NCBI GenBank assembly: GCA_016987375.1
Contig: PJRA01000508.1
Span: 388,948 to 436,300, forward strand
Origin: Brachionus koreanus
Taxonomy: Eukaryota; Rotifera; Eurotatoria; Ploima; Brachionidae
DNA length: 47,353 nucleotides
Direction of reading: 5' to 3'
Shown here: positions 14,301 through 24,732 of the stretch, piece by piece
How positions within the stretch are numbered: the stretch's first letter is position 1
Layout: every line of letters starts with the position of its first letter
Program-made: the position numbers and the translations under genes
The notes under the pieces: model-generated
Told to the model about the DNA's origin: nothing
Database searches by the model: none
The model's input: only the letters and a program-made list of their open reading frames with translations

Positions 14301-17300
14301 TTTTTAGACGAGTTGATTTTTTTGATGAAAAAAATCGTGGCCTTTTTCTAATAGGCAGAATTGAGTTTAGAATAGGAACATTTAGTAAAAGCTCTAATGG
14401 AACGGGATCGCGCACAAATTCCATAGACCAAAATTATGTCTATCCAATAACTCTTTATTTGTCTGCTGTATACTGCTTTTTCAATCTGACCGGACTACCA
14501 CTAATATTCAGACAATACAATTGTGATGAAGCATCTGGTCAATCTGAGGAGCATGAATCAGTGTGCAGCACCCAGCCGCTACTTTTCTCCTTCAATGATT
14601 GTGATTCTCCGTACGCGTGCTCAATGCGTATTGGAAAATACTGCATTGAATTTAACAAAGAATCTGCACATGTTTTTACGCCCAAATGGTGTAAACCGTT
14701 TGGACTCGATTCAGGATCAAGCTACCGACCAGTTCATGTTAATTATGATGAAACAGATGATGAGTATCATAAACCGGACTGGGTCTATTACATTGGCATC
14801 GATATCAAACCAGGCAAAGACTTGCATAGAGACACAACATATGTGTACTTCAGCACACGGTACTATTTGGTAAACAAATCAAGCCGTGATTTGCTTATCT
14901 CTCAATATAATTTTGTAAAACCAGAACGTGAAAACATTCTTAATTGGAAAGCTAACCAGTCTTTAGGCGAAGCCAAATTGAAAAATTCAATTTTACTTTT
15001 AAAAGAATCAATGTCTCAGTATCATTGGTCTAGGTCCGATCTTGATCAATTGCTTAGTCTAAGACCTAATGACGACTTGGGCTATAATTGGTGTGGTGGC
15101 TTTAAAATCGATCAAATTGACGCTTTCTACATCAATTGTCGACATTTGAATAGAAGCGAATTTCTTTTTTTCAAAATAGAAATTTTTCTAGACGGTGGCA
15201 CATTTTACATTGTGTTTACGGACAATTTAGACTATCCATTTCCAGTGCGAATAGAAAATCTGTGCGAAGTACCAGTTCAAATTTATCAACCAAATACTCT
15301 TGAAGAATCAAATCAAATATTAATCAAATCAAGACAAATATTTAACTACTGCTGGGACGAGCAAATTTTTGAAAAAAAATTGATAATTGGCGTCAAAGGC
15401 GGCACCAGTGCTTTGCTTGATCTAGCCATAAGTGAAGAAAAAAAAACACTCTTCTACGAAGACTATTTTTATGTCGTCTTTACCAAATTGGATAGCCAGC
15501 ATACCGAAACAGATGAGCTAAAGTCCGAACAAGAATTGGTGCTAACTTGTTCGGGCAACAAGATTTATTTGGACTATAAACAAACCTATAACCGGAATCA
15601 ATTGTGGAGCTTAAGTCAGGAGGGCCATTTGGTGCATGTTATGAGATCGCCGCCCAGAGAAATGGGTGCCCCGCTCGATCTAGCAACGAGCTATGTTCTC
15701 GACATTGAAGAAATAGCTCCTAGACCTCAGAGTTTTATGTCACTTTCTCTAAGCCGTCCCGATCCTCGTCGTCGCAACACCCAGTGCTGGTTTTTCGATC
15801 CGAACGGCAAGCTTTGCTGCAATGTTAAAAACATGTGTTTGCAAGTAATCGGTGATCTAAAGCATAAATCCGAGGTTGTCCTAGGACCTGCAACTAAAAC
15901 CACTTACCGAGTTATCAAGCAACAATTGAGACAGGGCTCTGGTCAAGTATCGGTGTCTATGATTTCCGATGGACCCTCTCGGCTAATAAGAATTTCCAAT
16001 GTCAAAAACAAATCCTATTTATCCATCAATTGGGAAAAGTCGGACGAGAGCAAACCGATGCAAAAGTCTTTTGAGGTGTATGTAAATCTAAGCGGAGGAA
16101 TTGGCTTGTCGTTAATTAATTGGAAGCATCAAGAATACGAAGAGCTATTGTACGCTTATTTTAAATCTATTGAGCTATCACTTGATCAGAGTCAAAGTGA
16201 ACAAAAATTTATTATCGGAATACAAAGTATTCAAGTGTGCAATCAATTAGTCGATGCGTCTAGACAAAATTTGGCCTATTCAATTCAAACTGGTGCCAAA
16301 CATGATCTTGCTCTGAAAATAGATTTTTTGCGCAAATTCCGTCCAAATCATTCGCCTATTTTTGTCGAGCATTTAATTGTTGATTTGCTTGATTTCAATG
16401 TTCAATTGGAAGAAAAACTGCTGTGGAAATTGTTTCAATTTTTGCATGCGACAAAACAATTGCCTGAACGAAAACAAAGCTTATCTATTGAATCAAATGC
16501 TTCCTATTATCGCAATCAAATTGGAAAATTGCTAAGCGAATCTCAAACGCTTAGATTCTCATTTACAAAACTGTTTATTTCTGAGATTCGTTTGAGCTTA
16601 AGTGTTTACAAAACAATTAAATTAGATGCCGATTTGCAAAAAGTTAAGTCTGATCTTGGAATTCCACTAGTTCAATTTGAGAATGCAGCAATTGTTTGCA
16701 AGCCTTTTATAATCATCAATGAGCATGACACAGCTAATTGCTTGATTAAATTGATTAGTAAACACTATGGCCAAGAGCTGCGATCGCATGCCATTCGAAT
16801 TTTAGGATCAGTTGACTTTTTGGGCAATCCAATCGGACTTGTTGTTGACTTTAAAGAGAGCCTTACCAATGTGATATCGAATGGACATGTACCAGATTTT
16901 GTCTTTTCAATAACTCATGGTGTGGCAAATTCAGTTTCGAAATTTTCTGGTTCACTTTCAGACGAGCTGAATGGTTTGACAATGGATGAGAATTATCAGC
17001 AGGTAAGAGAACAGATAAGAACTTTGTATAGTAATGGTTCAATGGATCATTTGTTTGGTGGTGCATTGGGCTTTGCAGCAGGGGTATTCGGAGGAATGAT
17101 CTCTTTGGGCACTCAGACTTATCAAGGATTCAGCAAAGACGGATTAAGCGGAGCTTTTACGGGTTTGATGCGTGGAGCAGTCGGAACCGTGTCAAAGCCG
17201 GTTGTTGGAGTTCTCGATTTTGCCACTGGAATAGCCTCTGCAATAAAGGAAACTTCCAAAACTGGAAGCAAAATGGAACTTCCCAAAATTAGAGAAAGTC

Positions 17301-17800
17301 GATGTTGTTCAACATCCGGTGGATTGCTAAGTCTTTTTTCGCGATTCGATGCCAATGGACAAAAAATTCTCTATCAAGTTAACGACTTGGATCTGAGTGA
17401 AAAGTTTATTGCAATGGAACAAATTAGATCGAATGACAAAACTGAACAGAACATTGTAAGAAAATTTTTTTTTCGATTCTGTTAAATTAAGCTATTTTAA
17501 CAATTTATTTAGATTTTGGTTACAGACAGAAGAATTCTTTTTGTGAGAGATATTGAGTCAAATATCAATGTGTTGTATGAGTATAGATATGAACAGCTAA
17601 AAGGAAATAGAGGCACTAGTGTGTCCGAAAATAAGAGCTATGCAAATGTGATACTACATCTTGATGGTGACAAGCAGTTCAAAATTCCATGTCAAAATTT
17701 GAACATAGCAGTCGCTTTGGAGAACAAAATTCGTTCAGCAAAGGAAAATTTTGACGAAACATTATATATATTGCACAATTATAAAGAAGAAGAAATTTAG
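2356..17800 (+). CDS. VPS13D: VPS13D-like bridge-type lipid transfer protein
   Basis: Exons 2356-6276, 7977-9396, 11640-17455 and 17513-17800 join in frame to about 3814 codons. VPS13 proteins are rod-like bridges that move phospholipids between organelles at contact sites; VPS13D acts at ER-mitochondria and peroxisome contacts. The start MLEGLAAWVLKTYIGKY is the VPS13D type of chorein N-terminus, not that of VPS13A/C. Exons 2 and 3 meet at the family's VFNLGNIEVKN segment. The SHR-BD/VAB region spans about residues 2350-3000. A ricin-B-like segment diagnostic of VPS13D lies at about 3060-3200 (RPDPRRRNTQCW, EVVLGP). The glycine-rich ATG-C segment is at about 3580-3660, and the last exon carries the PH-like end. 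It is shorter than human VPS13D (about 4388 aa), and I could not see a UBA domain. Introns 1 and 2 are unusually long for this window. Confidence 0.93.
6423..6883. mobile_element. TTAA-flanked MITE-like inverted-repeat element
   Basis: The two ends are inverted repeats of about 70 bp. The left end (from 6423) starts TTAAGGTTAGCGTCTAG and the right end, reverse-complemented from 6883, starts TTAAGGTTTGCACGTAG. They stay alignable through GAATTTAAAAGAACC with a handful of mismatches and a 1-bp indel. Both termini carry TTAA, as expected for a TTAA target-site duplication (piggyBac-type transposons). The element is about 460 bp with no transposase, so it looks non-autonomous. Its superfamily is inference from TTAA alone. 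Confidence 0.7.
7597..7743. repeat. perfect 45-bp inverted repeat (hairpin), 57-bp loop
   Basis: Arm 7597-7641 and arm 7699-7743 are exact reverse complements over 45 bp, which is far beyond chance in AT-rich spacer. The arms are richer in G+C than their surroundings. As part of the VPS13D pre-mRNA the segment would fold into a long hairpin. The left arm reads as an open frame (SDAIKFETLLDEAAV), so it may derive from a coding fragment. Confidence 0.9.
9397..11639 (+). other. VPS13D intron 2 (2.2 kb)
   Basis: The donor GTTTGT and acceptor TTTTTTAAG are in phase 1, rebuilding a glycine codon at the junction. The inside is AT-rich with homopolymer runs; I see no gene or recognisable mobile element. 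Confidence 0.8.
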
Positions 17801-18408
17801 GCGTAAATCTGTCTCATTTGGTGCTAAGAAATTTGTTGACATCTTGTTGTTTTTTTTCGATTTTTAAATATAAATTTTTTAGTAATTAATATTTTTTTGG
17901 AGGTTAATTTTTAAGAATTATTTATTTTTCTAAAAAAAATAAACATTAAAAGAAATTAAAATATCCAAAATAAATAGAAGAAAAAATTTTGAATCACTTG
18001 TGATTCACAAAGTTGATTTTTTTACATTTTTTTATTATAAATAATCCAATCTTTTACTTTAAATAGAACCTTAATAATTACTTCATTTTTTTATTCAAAA
18101 ATTAATTTAAAAAAGATTAAATACTGTAAATAAATTTTTAAAAAATAGTTAGAAAAAATTAATTTTAAGTTGACTTTCTTTTTGATTTATATTTGATTTA
18201 CAGTAGTTAAATTATTTCTGAAAAAAGTGCTCTTTTGATTAAGCTGATGTTTTTTTAAGAGTAAATTTAAAATTTTATAAAAGACTCTGAGTTATAAAAC
18301 TCTTATCATCAATGTATGGGAAAAATAAACGAAATAATGAGCTTTAGTGATTGCATAATAAAAAACACAAATGACAAAACAAAGTTACAAACACAAATGG
18401 AACAAAAG

Positions 18409-18693
18409 TTAAAGAAAAATTCCTTTATCTTCCAACCATTGACCGAGCTCATTGCACAAAGGTGTTTTATTCTTACAAGGTCTAGAGCTATTAACAAAAG
18501 CGCAAAAATATTCTTTAACCAATTCCCTAATAAACACATGTAAAAAATTATTTTTGAATATTTTAAAAATTATCAAAGCGTACTTCAATACTATTAAGTT
18601 CAATATCATCTGATGTAGTTTTATTGATACTTTTAAATCAGACATGCGCAAAAGTAAAAAATAAAAGGGATCTTCAAGTCTTTTCAAAGTCAA
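18409..18693 (-). CDS. orphan ORF, possible exon of an unrecognised gene
   Basis: A 94-codon frame on the minus strand. Its C-terminal third (VKEYFCAFVNSSRPCKNKTP, then LCNELGQW) has mixed composition and three cysteines, unlike random AT-rich translation. An acceptor-like GTTTATTAG precedes that part, so it may be only a terminal exon; I could not build a convincing upstream exon. The overlapping + strand frame of similar length looks less protein-like. No family recognised. The rest of 17801-19323 shows nothing I can support. Confidence 0.25.
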   Translation of the reverse strand: MTLKRLEDPFYFLLLRMSDLKVSIKLHQMILNLIVLKYALIIFKIFKNNFLHVFIRELVKEYFCAFVNSSRPCKNKTPLCNELGQWLEDKGIFL

Positions 18694-19323
18694 ATCTTGT
18701 ATTGACTTGCATTTATGAGCTATTTATTTACCGATATTTTAATATTTGAATTTTTTTACTCAAAATAATAAAATTTACAATTAACCAATTTTTTTGATAA
18801 ATTGAGGGTTCAAATATTGAATTATTGAATTAATAAAAAAATACAAAAAAGACATTTAGGTTCTAGTCTTTTTAGTGATGGAAAAGTGATGAATACTTTT
18901 TAGTGATGAATTTTTAAAGAATATTTTTAATTTATAATTATGAAAATGTAAAAAAAACTAAAAGCTTTGTTAAATAATATCAATATATAATAATGTGAGT
19001 TATAACATAATATATTGCGTCACAAAAAAAACTTTGACCAAGCGAACTGAAAAATTGATAGTTGACCTTCCTAAAAAATATGAATTTAATGGGTTTACAT
19101 TACAATTTTTAAGCTCAAAAATTTTAAAAAAGCCAAATTTTTCAAAAAATTTTTTTTTGTGCAATTTTTTTCATTTTATGAGAATACTAAAAAATACAAG
19201 TTAAATTCTAGAAAATGCTTAGTAATAATCACGAGCAATTCACTTTACATTATAAATTCAGCTTTAAATAAAATGCATTAAATTATTAATAATCTTGGAT
19301 TTTAGAATAAAAAAAAACTTAAA

Positions 19324-19557
19324 ATGATGAATTTAAAATTTGTACTTATTTTTTGGTTAGTCGTATTTATTAAAAAATCTAATTGCCAGGCCTTGGCCGA
19401 TTCAAAGTCGAGTTTTATTAATTTTTACAAGGAAATGCTTTATCCAGCTTTTCGAAGGCATAGAGGAAGAATAAGACCAAATCATAACAACAGAGGTTCA
19501 CCAATAAAAAGAATTAGAGGCGCTCGAAATGCTGACAAACAATGTAAACAAAAATAA
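19324..19557 (+). CDS. duplicated first exon of the secreted CW-family gene (alternative first exon or truncated copy)
   Basis: Encodes a signal peptide (MMNLKFVLIFWLVVFI, cleavage near SNCQA) and a basic peptide with ADSKS, INFYKEMLYPAFRRHR and RIRP, closely matching exon 1 of the next gene. A splice donor GTAAAC at 19544 ends a 220-nt exon in phase 1, the same length and phase as its neighbour's exon 1. No family exon 2 follows directly. It could therefore splice to the shared exon at 20062 as an alternative first exon, or be read unspliced to a stop as a 77-residue secreted peptide. A TTTTAG acceptor-like motif lies 18 bp before the ATG. Confidence 0.6.
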   Translation: MMNLKFVLIFWLVVFIKKSNCQALADSKSSFINFYKEMLYPAFRRHRGRIRPNHNNRGSPIKRIRGARNADKQCKQK

Positions 19558-19791
19558 TTATTTGATTTTATTTTATTTATTTTAGAGAAAGCTTATTTTT
19601 TTAGTCAAGATTATTTTGAGAGAGATTTAAATTTATTAAACTTTTTGATTTGTATTAATAGCTTTAAGTATAATTCACAGAAAGTATTACTAAGTGAACA
19701 AAGAAAATTAGCTTAAGTTTAAGGTTTTACATTCATCTATTTTAAGTATCAAGATAAAATTAATATTTTGAATTAAAATTTAGAATTTTAG

Positions 19792-20441
19792 ATGCTTTAT
19801 TTAATCTTGCTGAGTTTATGGTTTATCAATTTCAATTTTGATTTTGTTAGATCACAAGTTCTAGCTGATTCAAAATCTCAAAATATTAATTTTTATAAAG
19901 AAATGCTTTATCCAGCATTTAGACGACATAGATCTAGAATTAGACCTTATGCCAGACTATTAGGTGCACCTATTAATCATATTCGTGGAACACGCGATAC
20001 AAATAATATATGTAAATATACATCAATTTCTGCATTTTTTAACAGTATCTATTTTTGACAGATGATTTGTCTGACGCAGAATGCATTTATACCATGAATT
20101 CATTAACATGTTCTGGCTACAATTCTAAAAATTTTGAAATAAATTTTCAATGTGATGCTGATTTGAACATAAAACAATTAGGAACAAAAGTGTTGATCGG
20201 TAATCTAATGATAAGTAAAAAAAATTATTCAACAATAAAATTAAACATATTTGAATTGGATCAACTTGAGTCAAAAAATTCAATTAATTTCGTGTTGGAT
20301 CATTTAAATGAAAACGGTATTCAAATTCAAGACAAGGATTGTTGGACAAAAATGATAAATTTTTTTATTGATGTTACTGTTAGAAAAATATTAAACTATA
20401 TTGAACCATTTAATTATATTGCTTCTATTTTATTTATTTAA
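19792..20441 (+). CDS. secreted four-cysteine CW-family protein, two exons
   Basis: Exons 19792-20011 and 20062-20441, with a 50-bp GT-AG intron in phase 1, give 199 aa. The N-terminus is a signal peptide ending near VRSQ, followed by the basic ADSKS, NFYKEMLYPAFRRHR segment. Exon 2 encodes the domain shared by the cluster: C..Y......L.C.G, then a C with D two residues after it, hydrophobic heptads and a final DKDCW. Its C-terminus is longer than in the other members. Function unknown; the architecture suggests a processed extracellular protein. It is the only member with an intron inside the coding region. Confidence 0.75.
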
Positions 20442-21090
20442 TTAAAAAAAAATTAGTTTAAAATTTAATTTTAATTTTTTAATTGAAAATTTTGTATTCA
20501 AATGTTTAAAGAGAATATTTTTTTGAAATTTATTGGGAAAATTATTTTATTATTGCAAATATTTAACTTAAAAAAATAGTTATTTGAAATTTATTAACTC
20601 CGAATTTACCTTTTTTTAACGTAACTATGATTGTCAAGATTTTTATTATTCCCCAAATCATAAACCCGGACCATTTTGATTTCCAGGTGAATGGTTTCTA
20701 TTTTATATTAAAGCCGATTAGTCATTAATTTGTTAGATTTAAATTTAGTTTCTATAGAAAATTATATAAAATAGCGCTCTGAAAATTCTCATTTACTTTT
20801 TAGATTTTAAGGTGTAGAAAATTTGTAAATTTGATAAATTCTTATGTCTAAGTCAGCAAGTCAAAAGAGATAACTTGATCATTTTTAATTTTTCTCATCT
20901 ATTTTAATTTTAAAAATTAGAATATTAAATAAATTTGAAGGATAAAAATCAAAAATTAAATGTAAAGAGAATTTTGTTCTTAACTTAACTTAATTTTCAA
21001 ACAAAACATATATGCAACATTCAAAATTAGAAGATAAGTTTTGAATTTTTAGGATCGTTACTTGAATCAAAACTAAAAAATTTAGAAATA
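20442..21090. other. intergenic spacer
   Basis: About 650 bp of AT-rich sequence with no supportable gene. It ends in the acceptor-like TTTTTAG and TTTAG motifs preceding the next start codon. Confidence 0.5.
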
Positions 21091-21597
21091 ATGAATTTAT
21101 TAAATAAAACTAATATCTCGTTTTGTTTTATCTGCATTTATTTGGCAAATTGTCAACCACAACTTGGTGAAATTCGAAGAAGAGATCTAAATTTGGAATC
21201 TATAGAAGATATTCTTAATCATGATATTCAATTTTTGGAAGAAAAGTCCGGCCTGTGTACTTATTCAACAAAAACAAATTTTTTAAATTGTTTTGGAGTT
21301 AATGAAACTTTTGGATGCGGGGCTATTTCAAGAATGAACAATTTGAAGAACGTCTCATTAGAATTAACAAATTTAAAAATTGTTGAAAACAATTTTACTT
21401 TAGACTTGATTGAAAAAGATACCAATTTTACCTTTGTTATTCCTAAAAATAAGCGAAAAATTGTTGTAAGCATAAAGAATATTGACGATTTTCAAGAACC
21501 TGGAATTTATATCAAAAATGACGATTGTTGGTCAAATATTTTATCTTTCATTCACAATATAACCCAAGTGAATTTTAAATTGTTCCTATTTTTGTAA
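21091..21597 (+). CDS. secreted four-cysteine CW-family protein
   Basis: A single-exon gene of 168 aa. A signal peptide (MNLLNKTNISFCFICIYLANC) is followed by RRRDLNLESIED and the cluster's domain: CTYSTKTNFLNCFGVNE, GCGAISRMNNLKN, FVIPKNKRKIVVSI, PGIYIKNDDCW, ending FKLFLFL. The RRR near residue 30 could be a propeptide cleavage site. Several N-x-S/T sequons suggest glycosylation. It lacks the Arg/Phe-rich block of the minus-strand members. Function unknown. Confidence 0.75.
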   Translation: MNLLNKTNISFCFICIYLANCQPQLGEIRRRDLNLESIEDILNHDIQFLEEKSGLCTYSTKTNFLNCFGVNETFGCGAISRMNNLKNVSLELTNLKIVENNFTLDLIEKDTNFTFVIPKNKRKIVVSIKNIDDFQEPGIYIKNDDCWSNILSFIHNITQVNFKLFLFL

Positions 21598-21833
21598 TTT
21601 TTTGAATCGAATTTTTAAAATTTTTAATCAAACTAAAAAAAAAATTTTGAGTCTAATTCTCATTTTATATTTAAATTTTATCAATTTTTAATAAAATATT
21701 TAAATTTATTTAGCTTTTTAATTGTAAAAGAAAAAATTACTAATTTCCTGAAAACTTTTCTAGACAAATTTTTTTAAGAAATAAAAAACAAAGTAGATTA
21801 TAGCGCATATAAAAGCAAACGCAAAGGTAGAAG

Positions 21834-22240
21834 AATGAAAGCCATTTTGAGTAGCTGTTGGTGCTTGTTCGGTTATTCCTTCACCTGTTCCAGTTTCTCA
21901 AATAATTCAATTTTTTTTCTTCCAATTTTGCCACCTGCTTTTTTAATCATTATAAGCAATAAGACTCTCATCATCGCTTTTTTTAGGCAATCGTGAAGTT
22001 ATACCATAATCTGATGAAATTTTTGAATCAACCGTAAGTGAATACTCTAAAGGAATATCGGTTTTGAATTGAAGAGGCTCTTAAATGTAATGTAACTGAG
22101 AAATTTGAAGCTCACTTTATCTATTTGCAATTTAAAAATGTCAATTTACCAAGTTTGGAAGCATTAAAACAAGAATCTTGGAATCAGGTTCAAAAATTTC
22201 ACTAAGAATTGCCCATAGTTTCATTCAATATGCATTTATA
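21834..22240 (+). pseudogene. frameshifted copy of the secreted CW-family gene
   Basis: Pieces of the family domain appear in order but in different frames. SDEIFESTVSEYSKGISVLN aligns with the DETNSS..FYSTNSNFL block. KCNVTEKFEAHF aligns with the ACDVTPKLDAL block. LESGSKISLRI aligns with VEKGSNFTMSI. In-frame stops and at least two frameshifts separate them, and the first cysteine is lost. An ATG at 21836 opens a possible decayed signal peptide (MKAILSSCWCLFGYSF). The final CW segment is not found. Confidence 0.55.
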
Positions 22241-22463
22241 ATCCAATTTTTTTATTCTAAATCCTATAAAAATAAAATAAATTTTAAAATCGAATTTTAT
22301 CATTCAATTTTTTGTCTAATTTTTTTTTTAAATTGTCTATTACTAAATAAACTTTTATTAAATGGTCAAATTTTTGTTCAAATTAAAATTTTGTTAAGTT
22401 AATTTTTTATTTTCTATTTTTATTTTTTTTAAAAACAAAATTTTTAAAAATTAGAAGAAAAAA

Positions 22464-23670
22464 ATGAATTCTGCCATTCAATCAAATCGCGCTCATTATC
22501 TTTTAAGAGCTAATCCGTTCAAAACAGTGGATTCTCTCTCTGAATTGATACAAAAAAACTTGCATCCTACCAAGGATAAAAATCTAGTCTTATTAAACAA
22601 GCCTCCCGGATTTGTATTATCAAGTATTCAATTCTAATTTAATCTCAATTAATTTTTTTTTAATTTTTAAAGATAAGGGAAAAGATAGCAAAGGTTTTAT
22701 TCCTATTATTAGTCAAAACATAAAAGAAAAATTTGGATGGTCTTCGGTGTTGAGAATTCCAATAGTGACCGAGTAAATATGTGACAAAAGCATATTTTTC
22801 TTAATTTTATACTTGAAATTTAAGTGACCAAGCTGGAATTTTTATGTTTACATCGAATAAGAATACATTCGATTTGGCCAGGAAAACGATGAAAGACATG
22901 TTTCCTTCGCAACACGTTCCTTTTTTGAAATTCTAGTAATTTTTTTAGAATTTTAGAATTTTTTTTATGTGAAAATTTTTATTTAGCGGAATAACCAGTT
23001 TTATTCCGGCAATGAAACATGCGAGACAAATTTTGCACCTAAGCTATGAAAATGTTCATAATGATTTATTGAATTTCGAAGTATTGGAACCATCTAAAAA
23101 AGCATTAAAATCTAATAAGGTGGTAACTTACCAAATCGAACATGACATTATCGATGTAAACAAGGATTTAAATGTGGCTCTAGTTCGTTTTAGCACCTCT
23201 TGGCGTAATTTTTGAATACAATTATTCTTTTTTTTTATTTTAAAAATTCCTTCTTTTAGATAATGGAGATGGTATTTTGTTTTATGCAATGAAAAATTTA
23301 TTTCCAATTATAGGAGATCATCGGTATTCACCGAGAGTTAAAACAATTTTAAATAAACCTGTTTTACTAGCTAATCAAAGAGACCAGAAGCCATCACCTC
23401 AAGTTAAAATTTAATTTAAGATAAAAATTTTTGTTTTAAACAAATTTATTAAAGATATTGAGCAGACACGTACAACAGTGTTTACAAATTAACGAGTATA
23501 TACGGGATATAGTGCCATTGCACTTACAACTTTATGAAATAAATCTAGAAAAAAAATTCAAAAAACAAAAAGTTATTTTAAATCAATCAGTTCCATTACA
23601 AGATTATTTCAAACAAACATTGGAAAATTTTTATCTAAACATTCCAAATGAAGAATTAAATAAAAATTAA
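22464..23670 (+). CDS. RPUSD3: RPUSD3-like mitochondrial pseudouridine-synthase homologue
   Basis: Six exons (22464-22623, 22673-22772, 22825-22935, 22987-23204, 23260-23402, 23455-23670) join in frame to 315 aa. RluA-type enzymes convert uridine to pseudouridine; RPUSD3 belongs to the mitochondrial 16S rRNA assembly module. Evidence: an LLNKPPGFVLSNKGK block like LNKPQGLPVTGKPG; VTDDQAGIFMFTS in place of the catalytic loop; FPIIGDHRYSPRVKTIL matching CPVLGDHMYSARVGTVL; and VPLHLQLYEI near the end. The usual RLD catalytic Asp is absent (RIP here), as in vertebrate RPUSD3. RPUSD4 was considered, but the missing Asp and the GDH region favour RPUSD3. An acceptor-like TTAG lies 9 bp before the ATG. 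Confidence 0.82.
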
Positions 23671-24592
23671 AAATCAAAATCTTGTTTAAATTCATTGTAT
23701 AAATCTATTTTTCCATTAAATAAATTTTGCCAAAAATTGTCGCCTATCGGAATTAGTTCTTCGTCTTGAATAATTCTGATAGTCAGATTTTTTGAATTGT
23801 TATTGAAGGACTGACTATCCGGAATTGTAAGAGGAATCATATTTGAATCTTTCTTAGGCAATCTTTCATTTTTATATTTTATTTCTTGGTTTTCTTTAGA
23901 TTTAAAGCGTTCAAATACGGACAAAGAGCTAGGTCTTTTTTTTATTTTATCCGATGGTACTAGTGAGCAAACTGGCTCTTTAAAATTCTTATTGGTTTTG
24001 TAATTTCTTTTTTGAGATAGGCTTTTCGATCTGCTCTCACTTTTTCCCAAAATACTTTGTGACATTGAATTCTTGAAATTTTGCGAGTCTTTAAATGGTT
24101 GCAGTTTTTGATCTTTTGACTGTACGACTAACTGATCGTTTTGTAAGCTTTTGATTGAAGATTGTTCAGCAAATTTTGTATCATCAAAATAACAGGCATT
24201 AAAAAAGATGCTTAAAGCAATTATTTTTTTATTAAATTGTTCATATTCTTTGTCTTATTTTAAAAATTTAAAATCAATGAAATATTTTTTTTAAAATATA
24301 CTTTGAATGCGAAAACGAATTGTTGCTAAACTTTGTCTCACTTTTTCCAAATTCTTGACTGCTTCTTTTACAATTTTTTCCTTTTCTAGAATAAAATAAT
24401 CGACTAATTTTCAATGTGAATACTTGTACAAACCTTCAAGGTTGGGAATTTTTTCAAATTCGTCTTTAATTGACTCAATTTGGGCCAGAGTAAGCAAAAT
24501 CTCATCTGCCTTTATTTTTTTTTCTTTAATTTAATAATTTTTGAGGACAAATATTTATTTACTTGGTTGAAAATTTTTGTTCGGCAGGACAT
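23667..24592 (-). CDS. unrecognised coiled-coil protein, four exons
   Basis: Exons on the minus strand: 24563-24592, 24434-24509, 24302-24385 and 23667-24253, in frame with GT-AG junctions (introns 48-53 bp), giving 258 aa. Residues 11-75 are a charged amphipathic helix (DEILLTLAQIESIKDEF, EKEKIVKEAVKNLEKV) likely to form a coiled coil. The rest is Ser/Lys-rich and probably disordered, ending NEFKQDFDF. No family recognised; a role as a small complex subunit is only a guess. Its stop codon overlaps that of the convergent RPUSD3 gene. Confidence 0.7.
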
Positions 24593-24732
24593 AGTTACAA
24601 CAAAAAAAGTCGTTTTTTAAAATTACAATTTATTATTTAAAAAAATTATGGCTAAAATTTGATTATAAATTATTCTAAAATTTTTACAATTCACGCGATA
24701 CTTTTTAAAAATTTATAAAAAATATTGTTAAG

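Noticed and set aside
18316..18543. 75-codon + strand frame MGKINEIMSF...
   Set aside because: The antisense frame looks more protein-like and neither has supporting context; not called as a gene.
21765..21895. Minus-strand C-terminal membrane segment (TGTGEGITEQAPT...AFAFICAIIY)
   Set aside because: A stop lies directly upstream, no exon could be joined, and the + strand carries the decayed CW-family copy across the same locus.
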